Shown here: positions 1-7,990 of the stretch, in pieces | Numbering within the stretch: position 1 is the stretch's first letter | Layout of the letters: every line of letters begins with the position of its first letter | NCBI GenBank assembly: GCA_934436435.1 | Contig: CAKSAN010000008.1 | Location: 62,001-126,000, forward strand | Direction of reading: 5' to 3' | Length of the DNA: 64,000 nt | DNA from: an uncultured Acetatifactor sp. | GTDB lineage: Bacteria; Bacillota; Clostridia; Lachnospirales; Lachnospiraceae | Position numbers and translations under genes: made by a program | Notes under the pieces: generated by a model | Told to the model about the DNA's origin: nothing | The model's database searches: none | The model's input: the letters and a program-made list of their open reading frames with translations, nothing else

Positions 1-183
1 GCCGGAAGTCATGTACTGACCAGTGACGGAGAAGAAGCAATTGTGGTATCACAGAACAAAGATTTTCAGGATCGTCCAGTGATCCGCATTATTCGCGATA
101 AGGACGGACGGGAATTGAAGGAAGAAAAAATTCTGGATCTCGTGAAGGTTCTGAATGTGTATATTGAAAAAGGATTAGAATAA
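1..183 (+). CDS. C-terminal end of an HD-GYP-like protein (partial)
   Basis: The first 60 codons form an open frame that ends in TAA and enters from outside the window. The tail has a short beta-rich segment (GSHVLTSDGEEAIVV, then RPVIRIIRDKDG) that resembles the small C-terminal extension found after HD-GYP phosphodiesterase domains in Clostridia. The catalytic part is not in the window, so the family call is tentative. The gene lies 37 bases upstream of serS on the same strand, so the two could be co-transcribed. Confidence 0.45.
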   Translation, partial: AGSHVLTSDGEEAIVVSQNKDFQDRPVIRIIRDKDGRELKEEKILDLVKVLNVYIEKGLE

Positions 184-220
184 TGCTGCATAAATATATG
201 TCAGCAGAATGGAGGAAGTC

Positions 221-1507
221 ATGATAGACATTAAATTTTTAAGAGAAAATCCCGAGGTAGTCAAGGAGAACATCCGCAAGAAATATCAGGATGAAAAGCT
301 GCCTCTGGTAGATGAGGTGATCGCACTGGATGCCGAGAGCAGAAAGGCAAAGCAGGAAGCAGATGATCTGCGTGCTTCCAGAAACCGTATCTCCAAAGAG
401 ATCGGTGCGCTGATGGGTCAGGGCAAGAAGGAAGAGGCAGAAGCAAAGAAGGCAGAAGTAGCTGCCGGTGCAAAGCGTCTGGCAGAGCTGGAAGCTTCCG
501 AGACAGAGTTGCAGGAGAAGATCACCAAGATCATGATGGTCATTCCCAACATTATCGATGCGTCTGTTCCTATCGGTAAAGACGACAGTCAGAACGTAGA
601 AATCGAAAAATTCGGCGAGCCCGTAGTTCCTGAGTTTGAGGTTCCCTATCATGCAGATATTCTGGATCGTCTGAATGGTCTGGATAAAGAGAGCGCAGGA
701 CGTACCAGCGGTAATGGTTTCTATTACCTGATGGGCGATGCAGCAAGAATCCATTCCGCAATGATCAGCTATGCAAGAGACTTCATGATCGACAAGGGAT
801 TCACTTATTGCATTCCTCCTTTCATGATCCGCAGCAGCGTAGTAAACGGCGTTATGAGCTTCGCAGAAATGGAAGCTATGATGTATAAGATCGAAGGCGA
901 GGATCTGTACCTGATCGGTACTTCCGAGCATTCTATGATCGGTAAGTTCAAGGGTCAGATCGTAGACGAGAATAGCCTGCCTATTACCATGACTTCTTAT
1001 TCCCCTTGCTTCCGTAAGGAAGTAGGTTCTCACGGAATAGAGGAGAGAGGTGTCTACCGCGTACACCAGTTCGAAAAGCAGGAGATGGTAGTGCTGTGTA
1101 AGCCCGAGGATTCCATGGACTGGTATAACAAAATGTGGTCCTATACTGTAGAGTTCTTCCGCAGCCTGGATGTACCGGTTCGTACTCTGGAGTGCTGTAG
1201 CGGTGACCTGGCAGATCTGAAGGTGAAATCCTGTGACGTAGAAGCATGGAGCCCCAGACAGAAGAAGTACTTTGAGGTCGGTTCCTGTTCTACTCTGGGT
1301 GATGCACAGGCAAGACGTCTGGGTATCCGTACCAAGGGTGAAAACGGAACTTATCTGGTACACACACTGAACAATACTGTACTGGCTTCTCCCAGAGGAC
1401 TGATCGCATTTCTGGAGAACAACGTAAATGAGGATGGCAGCGTGAATATTCCTGTTGCTCTGCGTCCTTACATGGGTGGCAAGGAGAAAGTCCTGCCTAA
1501 GAAATAA
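221..1507 (+). CDS. serS: serine--tRNA ligase
   Basis: Class II aminoacyl-tRNA synthetase that charges tRNA-Ser in the cytoplasm. The protein is 428 residues, normal for the family. The first ~110 residues form the long basic coiled-coil arm that grips the tRNA variable arm. Motif 2 (SPCFRKEVGSHG, with GVYRVHQFEKQEM) lies near residues 257-290 and motif 3 (ASPRGLIAFLENN) near 385-401. The ATG at 221 is chosen because GGAGGA ends five bases before it; an in-frame ATG at 209 would put that ribosome-binding site inside the gene. Core motifs differ from textbook SerRS: GTSEHSMIG where many have PTAE, and ASPRGLI where many have AVGRTL. It therefore belongs to a less common SerRS branch, but the identity is not in doubt. 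Confidence 0.95.
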   Translation: MIDIKFLRENPEVVKENIRKKYQDEKLPLVDEVIALDAESRKAKQEADDLRASRNRISKEIGALMGQGKKEEAEAKKAEVAAGAKRLAELEASETELQEKITKIMMVIPNIIDASVPIGKDDSQNVEIEKFGEPVVPEFEVPYHADILDRLNGLDKESAGRTSGNGFYYLMGDAARIHSAMISYARDFMIDKGFTYCIPPFMIRSSVVNGVMSFAEMEAMMYKIEGEDLYLIGTSEHSMIGKFKGQIVDENSLPITMTSYSPCFRKEVGSHGIEERGVYRVHQFEKQEMVVLCKPEDSMDWYNKMWSYTVEFFRSLDVPVRTLECCSGDLADLKVKSCDVEAWSPRQKKYFEVGSCSTLGDAQARRLGIRTKGENGTYLVHTLNNTVLASPRGLIAFLENNVNEDGSVNIPVALRPYMGGKEKVLPKK

Positions 1508-1551
1508 GTAGTATTTTATGAAAATGACACAGACGGAAAGAGGGTGATTTT

Positions 1552-2466
1552 TTGCATAAATATATGAGAGCTATCGGGTTCAGTGAGTATACGGACCGGA
1601 AGAAATTAAAAGAATTACTGACAGACGTGATCATGAATTCCGATCATCGCACATATACCATGAATCAGGAGGGAATCCTTCTGGGTGAATTCAGCAAAAA
1701 TCACACTGCCACGAAAGCTAAAGGAGCTGTGGAATCCGGCGCCTTTGGTGTGGCCGTCTGTGGGGAATTTGACGATAATGACAAGTTCATCTATGAATAT
1801 TATTTTCCGTATCTGACGGGAAGCGGCATTACCTCTTACGAAGATGTCTCCGTGGAACGTCATGCGGATAAGGATTCCTATGCCGGTATCTGTGATGATA
1901 TCAAGGTGGGAATTTCCCTGATCTTTTACCTGCGGAACCGGATTCCCTACATCAAGGCCCAGAGCACCGGAAAATTACCGATCCGCGGTACCACATTGAC
2001 TCTATCCGGTCTGTCCCTGACCGGAAGTATCCTGTTACCCATCAAAAAAGATGAAGAACAGGTCCTTCGGGTAAAAAAAGACTCCGCCAATCGTAACAAG
2101 CTGCTGGCGGCCGCCAGACAGGGAGACGAAGATGCCATTGAGACCCTGACGCTGGAAGATATGGACATGTACACCACCATCTCCCGCAGAATCCAGAAAG
2201 ACGACATTTTCAGTCTGGTGGACACTTATTTCATGCCCTATGGAGTGGAGTGCGACCAGTACTCCGTACTGGGAGAAATCACGGAACTTCGTCTGGTGAC
2301 CAATGATGTCACGGGAGAAAAAGTATATATTCTCACGATTCTGTGCAACGAATTATCTTTTGACGTGTGTATCAACGCTAAGGATCTCTACGGAGAACCC
2401 CAGGTGGGACGCCGCTTCAAAGGAGTGATCTGGCTCCAGGGATATATCAATTTTCCTGAGGAATAA
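1552..2466 (+). CDS. DUF3881 family protein
   Basis: A 304-residue soluble protein that starts at TTG (MHKYMRAIGFSEYTDRKKL). It matches my memory of DUF3881, a family common in Lachnospiraceae with no known biochemical role. No transmembrane segment or signal peptide is visible. The first third carries the family opening, and the C-terminal half has beta-rich segments (VLGEITELRLVTNDVTGEKVYILTI-type). It follows serS by 44 bases on the same strand. A weak AGGGTGA ribosome-binding site precedes the TTG. Function is unknown. Confidence 0.75.
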   Translation: MHKYMRAIGFSEYTDRKKLKELLTDVIMNSDHRTYTMNQEGILLGEFSKNHTATKAKGAVESGAFGVAVCGEFDDNDKFIYEYYFPYLTGSGITSYEDVSVERHADKDSYAGICDDIKVGISLIFYLRNRIPYIKAQSTGKLPIRGTTLTLSGLSLTGSILLPIKKDEEQVLRVKKDSANRNKLLAAARQGDEDAIETLTLEDMDMYTTISRRIQKDDIFSLVDTYFMPYGVECDQYSVLGEITELRLVTNDVTGEKVYILTILCNELSFDVCINAKDLYGEPQVGRRFKGVIWLQGYINFPEE

Positions 2467-2468
2467 GG

Positions 2469-2497
2469 TTGCAAAATAGTGATATTTTCGGTATACT
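2469..2497 (+). promoter_or_regulatory. Promoter of tRNA-Arg
   Basis: TTGCAA at 2469-2474 and TATACT at 2492-2497 are separated by exactly 17 bases. Transcription would start about 9 bases before the tRNA 5' end. The -35 box begins right after the stop codon of the preceding gene. Confidence 0.75.
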
Positions 2498-2512
2498 ATC
2501 AGTTGTGTATAT

Positions 2513-2583
2513 GTTCCTATAGTTAAATGGATATAACAAGCGCCTCCTAAGCACTAGTTGTGGGTTCGATTCCCGCTGGGAAC
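2513..2583 (+). tRNA. tRNA-Arg (anticodon CCT)
   Basis: A full cloverleaf can be folded by hand: 7-bp acceptor stem (GTTCCTA with TGGGAAC), 4-bp D stem, anticodon loop CTCCTAA giving anticodon CCT (reads AGG), 4-base variable loop, and 5-bp T stem closing TTCGATT. One C-A mismatch sits in the anticodon stem (third pair). CCA is not encoded, which fits the cca gene at 60402. The gene has its own promoter and terminator. Confidence 0.93.
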
Positions 2584-2594
2584 ATTAATATTTT

Positions 2595-2630
2595 GCAGCA
2601 ATGATCTAAAAATTCATTGTTGCTTTTTTT
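2595..2630 (+). terminator. Intrinsic terminator after tRNA-Arg
   Basis: GCAGCAATGA at 2595-2604 pairs with TCATTGTTGC at 2614-2623 and is followed by seven T. The terminator at 13795 uses almost the same stem sequence. Confidence 0.88.
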
Positions 2631-2662
2631 GTTTTATAGCGGATATGATAATAATGGAGTGA

Positions 2663-2938
2663 ATGAATATGAGAGCGGATGAAGTAATCAGTCGGGTTGC
2701 AGATCTTTGCAGGAAATATAATGCAAAAGAAGTGATCCTATACGGCTCCAGAGCAAAAGGAACTGCCAGAGAACGCAGTGATATTGATATTGCAGTATCC
2801 GGAGCAGAGGATTTTGATATACTTGTTGAAAAGGTAGAGGAGCTGCCAACGCTGTATTCTGTAGATTTGGTAAATATGGATACCTGTAAAAATGAGTTAT
2901 TACTGGAGGATATCAGACAATATGGACGAGAAATTTAA
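2663..2938 (+). CDS. MNT-type nucleotidyltransferase domain protein
   Basis: A 91-residue minimal nucleotidyltransferase of the pol-beta superfamily. The active-site signature GSRAKG followed by SDIDIAV gives the G-S and D-x-D metal ligands. It overlaps the next gene by 17 bases, and the two form the classic MNT/HEPN pair. In characterised MntA/HepT systems the MNT partner AMPylates and silences the HEPN RNase, but other pairs of this HI0073/HI0074 type have no proven toxin role. The ATG at 2663 follows GGAG; an alternative ATG lies at 2669. It has no obvious promoter of its own beyond the tRNA terminator region. Confidence 0.85.
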   Translation: MNMRADEVISRVADLCRKYNAKEVILYGSRAKGTARERSDIDIAVSGAEDFDILVEKVEELPTLYSVDLVNMDTCKNELLLEDIRQYGREI

Positions 2939-3326
2939 CAGACGTTTTTTATCTTTTTGTAAATCTTTGGACGCATTGGCAGAGGCCAGACAGAGAGATC
3001 TGACAGATTCATTTGTATTAAGTGGAACCAGTGCAAAGTTCAGCATCACCTTTGACCTGTCATGGAAAGTAATGAAAGACATTTTGGTACAATATTACGC
3101 GATTACCAATTTTGTTGCAGGATCACCGAGAGAAGTACTCAAAGAGTCTTTTCAGGCAAATCTGATTTCTGATGACAAATGGATGGAAATGCTGAAAGTC
3201 AGAAATGAACTTGCACATGATTATGATGGAGAAATTGTGAAAGAGCATTGCAATGAAATTGTTGAAAATTACATTGATTTGTTTTATACATTTGAAAAGC
3301 AGGTAAAGCAGCTGACGGAGTCATAA
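2922..3326 (+). CDS. HEPN / nucleotidyltransferase substrate-binding protein (HI0074-like)
   Basis: A 134-residue helical protein that partners the preceding MNT protein. The C-terminal half contains RNELAHDY, an R-x4-H arrangement typical of HEPN RNases and of the HI0074 substrate-binding family. The start at ATG 2922 (MDEKFNRRFL) is preferred because GGAGGA lies 11 bases upstream; an in-frame ATG at 2892 would put that site inside the gene. The two genes overlap by 17 bases, implying translational coupling and complex formation. Whether it acts as a toxin cannot be told from sequence. Confidence 0.8.
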   Translation: MDEKFNRRFLSFCKSLDALAEARQRDLTDSFVLSGTSAKFSITFDLSWKVMKDILVQYYAITNFVAGSPREVLKESFQANLISDDKWMEMLKVRNELAHDYDGEIVKEHCNEIVENYIDLFYTFEKQVKQLTES

Positions 3327-3417
3327 ATCATTTGGTTGTTGCACTTATTAATGCAAAATAATTCAGGTTTCATGCAGAAAAAAATATCATATAGAGCTTA
3401 TGAAAAAGCCAGACGCT

Positions 3418-3469
3418 AAGACGCAGAGCTGAATCTGTTTTACAGAGGAATGTTCTGCGTCTTTGTTTT
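3418..3469 (+). terminator. Terminator downstream of the MNT/HEPN pair
   Basis: AAGACGCAGA at 3418-3427 pairs with TCTGCGTCTT at 3454-3463, with a small inner hairpin (TCTG/CAGA) in the loop, then TGTTTTTT. The remaining bases of this 333-base gap hold the promoter at 3580 and nothing else I recognise. Confidence 0.75.
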
Positions 3470-3579
3470 TTAGGAAAATGGAAAGATGGCTGGTGACTTT
3501 GCCAAAAAGAAGGTTCGTACTGTCCCTCATTGGAATTTCAACAATTTGGCACTTTTAAATACAAAATGGCAGATAGGTA

Positions 3580-3608
3580 TTGCTTTTTTTATTAAATGCA
3601 TGTAAAAT
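3580..3608 (+). promoter_or_regulatory. Promoter of the duplicated lipoprotein gene
   Basis: TTGCTT at 3580-3585 and TAAAAT at 3603-3608 with a 17-base spacer. GAAGGAG lies at 3644-3650 before the ATG. Confidence 0.65.
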
Positions 3609-3659
3609 AGCGAAAGTGTCGTAAGGGACAGCAACTGGAAAAAGAAGGAGAAAATTATT

Positions 3660-4355
3660 ATGAAGAAGAAGTTATTAGCAGTATTATTAACAGGTGTTAT
3701 GGCAATGTCTATGCTTACCGCATGTGGCGGTTCTGATGAGACCACCACAGGTGCAGCAACCGAAGATGTTGCTGAAGTTTCCGCAGATGGAGAGATGTGT
3801 TCCGATGAGACCTTCTCCGCTTTGCAGGAAAACTACCAAGCCATGACAGAAGCTTACAATGCAGTAAAAGATCTCTATGAGAATGATGCAGTCGCAGCAG
3901 ATGCAGATATTGAAGATGTTATGAATCAGGCAGCAGATGTAATCAACCAGATGGGTGAAATCTCTCAGGATTCCATTACCGAAGAGGATGCAGATACTCT
4001 GAATTCCGCAATGCTTGATATTGCAGATGTTTTGTCTGCTGTTATTGATGGCATGGCCATGACCGAGGGTGGTGATGAGGTAGCTTCTGAGGGATGTTCC
4101 GATGAGACCTTCGCTACCTTACAGGAAAACTACAGCACCTTATCCGGTGTATATGACACTGTAGAAGCTGCTTACATGTCCGATGAAATCGAACAGAACG
4201 ATGACATCGAAGCTGCTCTTACCCAGACACAGGATATTATGACTCAGATGGGTGAGATTTCTCAGGATTCCATTACCGAGGAAGATGCAGTAGCTTTGAA
4301 TGATGCTATGATTTCCTTACTTGAAGTACTGGGTGCAGTTGTTGATGCAATGTAA
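3660..4355 (+). CDS. Lipoprotein made of two tandem ~86-residue repeats
   Basis: A 231-residue predicted lipoprotein. The signal peptide ends in a lipobox (LTAC, Cys22). The mature part is two copies of one unit of about 86 residues. Copy 1 starts at CSDETFSALQENY and copy 2 at CSDETFATLQENY. Each copy contains the nearly invariant stretch QMGEISQDSITEEDA and ends in a hydrophobic helix (LSAVIDGM and LGAVVDAM). The units are acidic and helical. I do not recognise the family. It is monocistronic, with a strong promoter and a terminator at 4388. It is probably surface-anchored on the outer face of the membrane. Confidence 0.8.
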   Translation: MKKKLLAVLLTGVMAMSMLTACGGSDETTTGAATEDVAEVSADGEMCSDETFSALQENYQAMTEAYNAVKDLYENDAVAADADIEDVMNQAADVINQMGEISQDSITEEDADTLNSAMLDIADVLSAVIDGMAMTEGGDEVASEGCSDETFATLQENYSTLSGVYDTVEAAYMSDEIEQNDDIEAALTQTQDIMTQMGEISQDSITEEDAVALNDAMISLLEVLGAVVDAM

Positions 4356-4387
4356 TTTTACAGTTCTTCTATAAGCCACATAGAACA

Positions 4388-4416
4388 AAAAGGGAGTAAT
4401 CTTACTCCCTTTTTTG
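4388..4416 (+). terminator. Intrinsic terminator of the lipoprotein gene
   Basis: AGGGAGT and ACTCCCT flank a six-base loop and are followed by six T (4411-4416). It separates the lipoprotein from the histidine kinase. Confidence 0.85.
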
Positions 4417-4443
4417 TGTTATACATAGAGGGGGAACTTCTTT

Positions 4444-7104
4444 ATGGTCGCTTTGTATTTTGCAGCCTTTGCATTCTCTGTTTTGTTGTTAATTCTGACA
4501 CTCGCCGCAACCAGCCAGTACCGCGGAAATTATCATGTACTTTCTACCATGACTACCGCGGTTGTAAATTTCGGTTACTGGCAGCTTGCCATGTCACACA
4601 ATCTGGAGGAAGCTCTTCTTGCGAATCGGATCGCCTATCTGGACGGAACATTTCTTACTTTATTTATGTTCCTTGCCGTTGCCCAGTTCTGCCGGATCAA
4701 GGTTCCCGTCTGGCTCGTTACTGCCATGTCCGTAGCCGGGTTTGTTGTTCTGGGACTTTCTTATACAGGCGGTTACAGCACTATTTATTACCGCAATGTT
4801 TCCATCATTCAACATCATGGAGTTACCTTCCTCGTTACGCAGGATGGACCGGCGCATATCCTTTATACCTGCCTGATCGTGGTTTATGCAGTGATAGATA
4901 TTGGAGTTATGGTCTATGCTTTCCGAAACAAAAACAGAGTCTCCTATGTCAATACTTTTTTCCTTTTGGCTACGGAGCTGTTCTGTATGGCTGTGTATGC
5001 TGTCGAAAGCATTACCGCATGTGAAATCCAGCTTCTTCCCTTTGCCTATGTTTTTAATATGGCACTTCTATTTGTGCTTTTTCGCAGAACCAATCTGTAT
5101 GATCTGTCCATCAATGCGGAGCACATTCGTGAAGAGCGCCGTGAATATGGTTATGTTTCGTTCAGCCGTCATGGAAAATACATTGGAAGCAATGAGGTCG
5201 CGAGAAAATATTTTCCGGAACTTGAAAATCTTCTGATGGATCATAAAATTTCCCCGAAGGAGGAATTTCTTTACAATGAATTTGGTAATTGGGTAGCACA
5301 TTTTGATCCCGATACCGACAAAACCCGTTACTATACCCGAAACGACAAGATTCTCAAATGCCGGCTCAGCTATTTTACCATGGGAAAACAAAGCCACATC
5401 CAAGGCTACCTCATTGAAATAACCGATGACACCAACCAACAACGCCACATTCAGGAGCTGAATGAAATGGCCCGCAAGGCGGAAGAGGCAAATCTTGCCA
5501 AAAGTACCTTCATTGCCAATATTTCCCATGAAATCCGTACTCCCATTCATGCCATCTTAGGTATGAATGAAATGATCATGCGTGAATCCAATGAACCGCA
5601 GATTCGTGTATATGCCGGAAATATCAAGAAATCCGGCAACATCCTGTTATCCCTTGTGAACACTATCCTCGATTATTCCCGTATGGAACGGGGCAACCAA
5701 GGGCTACAGCTCGTTACTTATGAAACCGGAAAGCTGTTAAACAATGCTCTGGATGTTATCCGGCTCCAGACAAGCAGTAAGAATCTCCGGCTGGAGGTCT
5801 TTGTTGACGAACATCTTCCTGTAAAACTCATCGGCGACGATCTCAAATTCCAGCAGATTCTGTTTAATTTGCTGACAAATGCGGTGAAATACACCAATGA
5901 AGGTTATGTGCGTCTGTGTGTTTCCCAGAAGAAACGTAGCACGGATTCCGTATCCATTGAAGTATCGGTGGAAGACTCCGGCATTGGAATCCGTAAGGAG
6001 GATATTAGTCACCTCACCAACGCATTCTGCCGTGTGGATGAGAAGCATAACCGGAATATCGAAGGTGCGGGACTTGGCCTTTCGATTGCAAGTCAGTTAT
6101 TGCAGCAGATGGGAAGTCAGTTAATGATTGACAGTGAATATGGTGTCGGTTCCATTTTTTCCTTCGAACTTACGCAACAGATTGCAGATGCAGCGGAACT
6201 TGGTTCCTTTTCCCAGTTCTCAGATACAGACATGGAAGTGCTCTGTCCGGCCCCTCCCCGTTTTACGGCTCCGGAGGCGAAGATTCTGGTGGTCGATGAT
6301 AACCAGATGAACCGCTTCGTTTTTCAGGGGCTCTTAAAATATCTGAAGGTACAGGTTACCCTCGCTGAGAGCGGCAAGGAATGCTTAAGTGCCATTGCAA
6401 AAGAACATTTTGACTTGATTTTTATGGATCACCTTATGCCGGAACTGGATGGTATCGAAACGCTTCACATTCTAAAGAAACGCAGCGGACACCTTTGTAC
6501 GGACAGCAAGATCATTGCCATAACAGCCAATGCTTATCCGGACGCAAGGGATGTTTATCTTAAGGAAGGATTTGATGATTTTCTGGAAAAACCGGTAGAA
6601 GGAAAGCAGTTAGAGGATATGATTTATCAGTATCTTCCCAAGGAATTGATCCAGCCTGCAGACGGGATTTCTCATGAAAATACGAAGGATCCTGTTCAGA
6701 CGGATATTAAAATTGTTCCTGGGGGGAGTGATAATCTTCTGGTGGAACAGCTCTCAAGCCTGGGAATAGATGTGTCAAAGGGCCTGTCCTATGCCGGTGA
6801 TGACTGGAATTTTTATCTGGAAGTATTGAAGTGCTTTGTAGACGAATACGATGCTAAATGGGAGTTATTGCGTACACGCAAAAAAAATCTCTCCGAAGAC
6901 CATCATTTTGAAGCCTTCACCTATCTTGCTCACCAGTTAAAAGGAGAGTCGCGTGGGATCGGGCACATGGAACTTGGAGAGAAATTCTATGAATTGGAAA
7001 CAGCATCCAAAGCCCACAGGGAAGATACCATTAATGGCCTTTTCGACAGCACTCTGGATTTATGGGAACATGTTGTTACGTCTTTGAAAAATTATCTGCA
7101 GTAA
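4444..7104 (+). CDS. Hybrid sensor histidine kinase (7TM, HisKA, HATPase, receiver, HPt)
   Basis: An 886-residue membrane kinase. About seven hydrophobic segments fill residues 1-225 (7TM sensor type). A PAS-like region and a coiled linker follow. The HisKA phosphoacceptor motif ISHEIRTP has its His at residue 362. The ATPase N-box starts near 470 (QQILFNLLTNAVKY) and the G-boxes are EDSGIGI and GAGLGLSI. A receiver follows with Asp662 (FMDHLMP) and a C-terminal HPt with His830 (LAHQLKGESRG). It therefore holds a whole phosphorelay in one chain. The ATG at 4444 follows GAGGGGG. Its 3' end overlaps the convergent LytTR regulator by 29 bases. Confidence 0.93.
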   Translation: MVALYFAAFAFSVLLLILTLAATSQYRGNYHVLSTMTTAVVNFGYWQLAMSHNLEEALLANRIAYLDGTFLTLFMFLAVAQFCRIKVPVWLVTAMSVAGFVVLGLSYTGGYSTIYYRNVSIIQHHGVTFLVTQDGPAHILYTCLIVVYAVIDIGVMVYAFRNKNRVSYVNTFFLLATELFCMAVYAVESITACEIQLLPFAYVFNMALLFVLFRRTNLYDLSINAEHIREERREYGYVSFSRHGKYIGSNEVARKYFPELENLLMDHKISPKEEFLYNEFGNWVAHFDPDTDKTRYYTRNDKILKCRLSYFTMGKQSHIQGYLIEITDDTNQQRHIQELNEMARKAEEANLAKSTFIANISHEIRTPIHAILGMNEMIMRESNEPQIRVYAGNIKKSGNILLSLVNTILDYSRMERGNQGLQLVTYETGKLLNNALDVIRLQTSSKNLRLEVFVDEHLPVKLIGDDLKFQQILFNLLTNAVKYTNEGYVRLCVSQKKRSTDSVSIEVSVEDSGIGIRKEDISHLTNAFCRVDEKHNRNIEGAGLGLSIASQLLQQMGSQLMIDSEYGVGSIFSFELTQQIADAAELGSFSQFSDTDMEVLCPAPPRFTAPEAKILVVDDNQMNRFVFQGLLKYLKVQVTLAESGKECLSAIAKEHFDLIFMDHLMPELDGIETLHILKKRSGHLCTDSKIIAITANAYPDARDVYLKEGFDDFLEKPVEGKQLEDMIYQYLPKELIQPADGISHENTKDPVQTDIKIVPGGSDNLLVEQLSSLGIDVSKGLSYAGDDWNFYLEVLKCFVDEYDAKWELLRTRKKNLSEDHHFEAFTYLAHQLKGESRGIGHMELGEKFYELETASKAHREDTINGLFDSTLDLWEHVVTSLKNYLQ

Positions 7105-7792
7105 GTTGCTGCCGGATTTCCTTTTGAAGCCGAACCGGAATGGGAATCTTTGCAGAATTCATCATTTCAATGTCTGTCTGATCCACATTGCGGACATAGA
7201 GACGGTTAATCAGGTAACTGCGGCCCACTTTGACAAATTCCGGATTCTGTTCAAAATCTTCACAGACTTCGGATAGAACTTTTGTCACGGAGATAATATC
7301 GGTAATGGTATGTATCAGTGTCACATGACGACCTGTTTCAAAGTACAGAATATCCCTGAGGGGAATCTGTACTTCCTTTCCCTGCACATTCACCCGGTAC
7401 AGCTTCGAGGTGCCCTCGAAGATTGACGTACAGCGCCGGATCGCATTCATAAAATCCTCATGATTATAGGGCTTTTGCAGATAATACAACGCATCCACGT
7501 TATAGCTGTCCATGGCATGCTCCATGGAACTCGTTGTAAAGATCAGACCACCGTTATAATGTTCCTCCCGCAGCGTATGCGCCACACTCATGCCATCCGG
7601 ATCATCCATATAAATGTCCAGAAAAATGAGGGATGGCTTCTCGATCGTTTCCTCATATCGCCGAAGAAGCTCTTTCCCGGACTGAAAAGATTCTATTACG
7701 ATTTTTTGATCCAGATGAGACAGATACTCCTGCAGATGATGATTCAACCGCAGCAGATCACTTTTGGAGTCATCGCAGATATAAATTATCAT
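7076..7792 (-). CDS. LytTR-family response regulator
   Basis: A 238-residue response regulator. The receiver domain starts at residue 1 (MIIYICDDS, acidic pocket D7-D8), with phosphoacceptor Asp59 in FLDIYMD. The C-terminal half is a LytTR DNA-binding domain (DILYFETGRHVTLIH, and FVKVGRSYLINRLYVRNV). The start at 7792 is chosen because AAAGGA lies upstream and the receiver core begins there; the longer reading adds 23 basic residues with no domain. Its promoter is at 7882-7910. It is convergent with, and overlaps, the hybrid kinase gene, so partnership is plausible but is not an operon relation. Confidence 0.9.
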   Translation of the reverse strand: MIIYICDDSKSDLLRLNHHLQEYLSHLDQKIVIESFQSGKELLRRYEETIEKPSLIFLDIYMDDPDGMSVAHTLREEHYNGGLIFTTSSMEHAMDSYNVDALYYLQKPYNHEDFMNAIRRCTSIFEGTSKLYRVNVQGKEVQIPLRDILYFETGRHVTLIHTITDIISVTKVLSEVCEDFEQNPEFVKVGRSYLINRLYVRNVDQTDIEMMNSAKIPIPVRLQKEIRQQLTADNFSKT

Positions 7793-7881
7793 TTTTATAT
7801 AATTCCTTTTACGCCTTTGCCAACCCTTTATGCCCTGCACTTCTGGCCGCTCTTTATACACGGACAGTTTTTGTATACTTT

Positions 7882-7910
7882 ATTATAACTTTATTCTTAT
7901 TTACAGTAAA
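7882..7910 (-). promoter_or_regulatory. Promoter of the LytTR regulator
   Basis: On the minus strand, TTTACT (7905-7910) and TATAAT (7882-7887) with a 17-base spacer. The predicted 5' leader is about 80 bases. Confidence 0.7.
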
Positions 7911-7953
7911 CCGTTTTTTAAGCGTGCCCCTTATTTATTACCGAAAGATTTGT

Positions 7954-7982
7954 TTGACTTTTTTGAAAATCATCAATATAAT
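7954..7982 (+). promoter_or_regulatory. Promoter of the MATE leader RNA
   Basis: TTGACT at 7954-7959 and a perfect TATAAT at 7977-7982 with a 17-base spacer. The start point would fall at about 7989, at the first base of the first leader hairpin. Confidence 0.8.
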
Positions 7983-7990
7983 ACTTTTTG

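Noticed and set aside
239..1363. A 374-codon minus-strand frame inside serS.
   Set aside because: Mirror of the serS codon pattern; serS motifs on the plus strand are clear.
3519..3630. CTGTCCCT (near 3519) and AGGGACAG (near 3623) as an inverted-repeat pair around the lipoprotein promoter.
   Set aside because: Only eight bases each, 100 bases apart, with no recombinase or second feature to support them.
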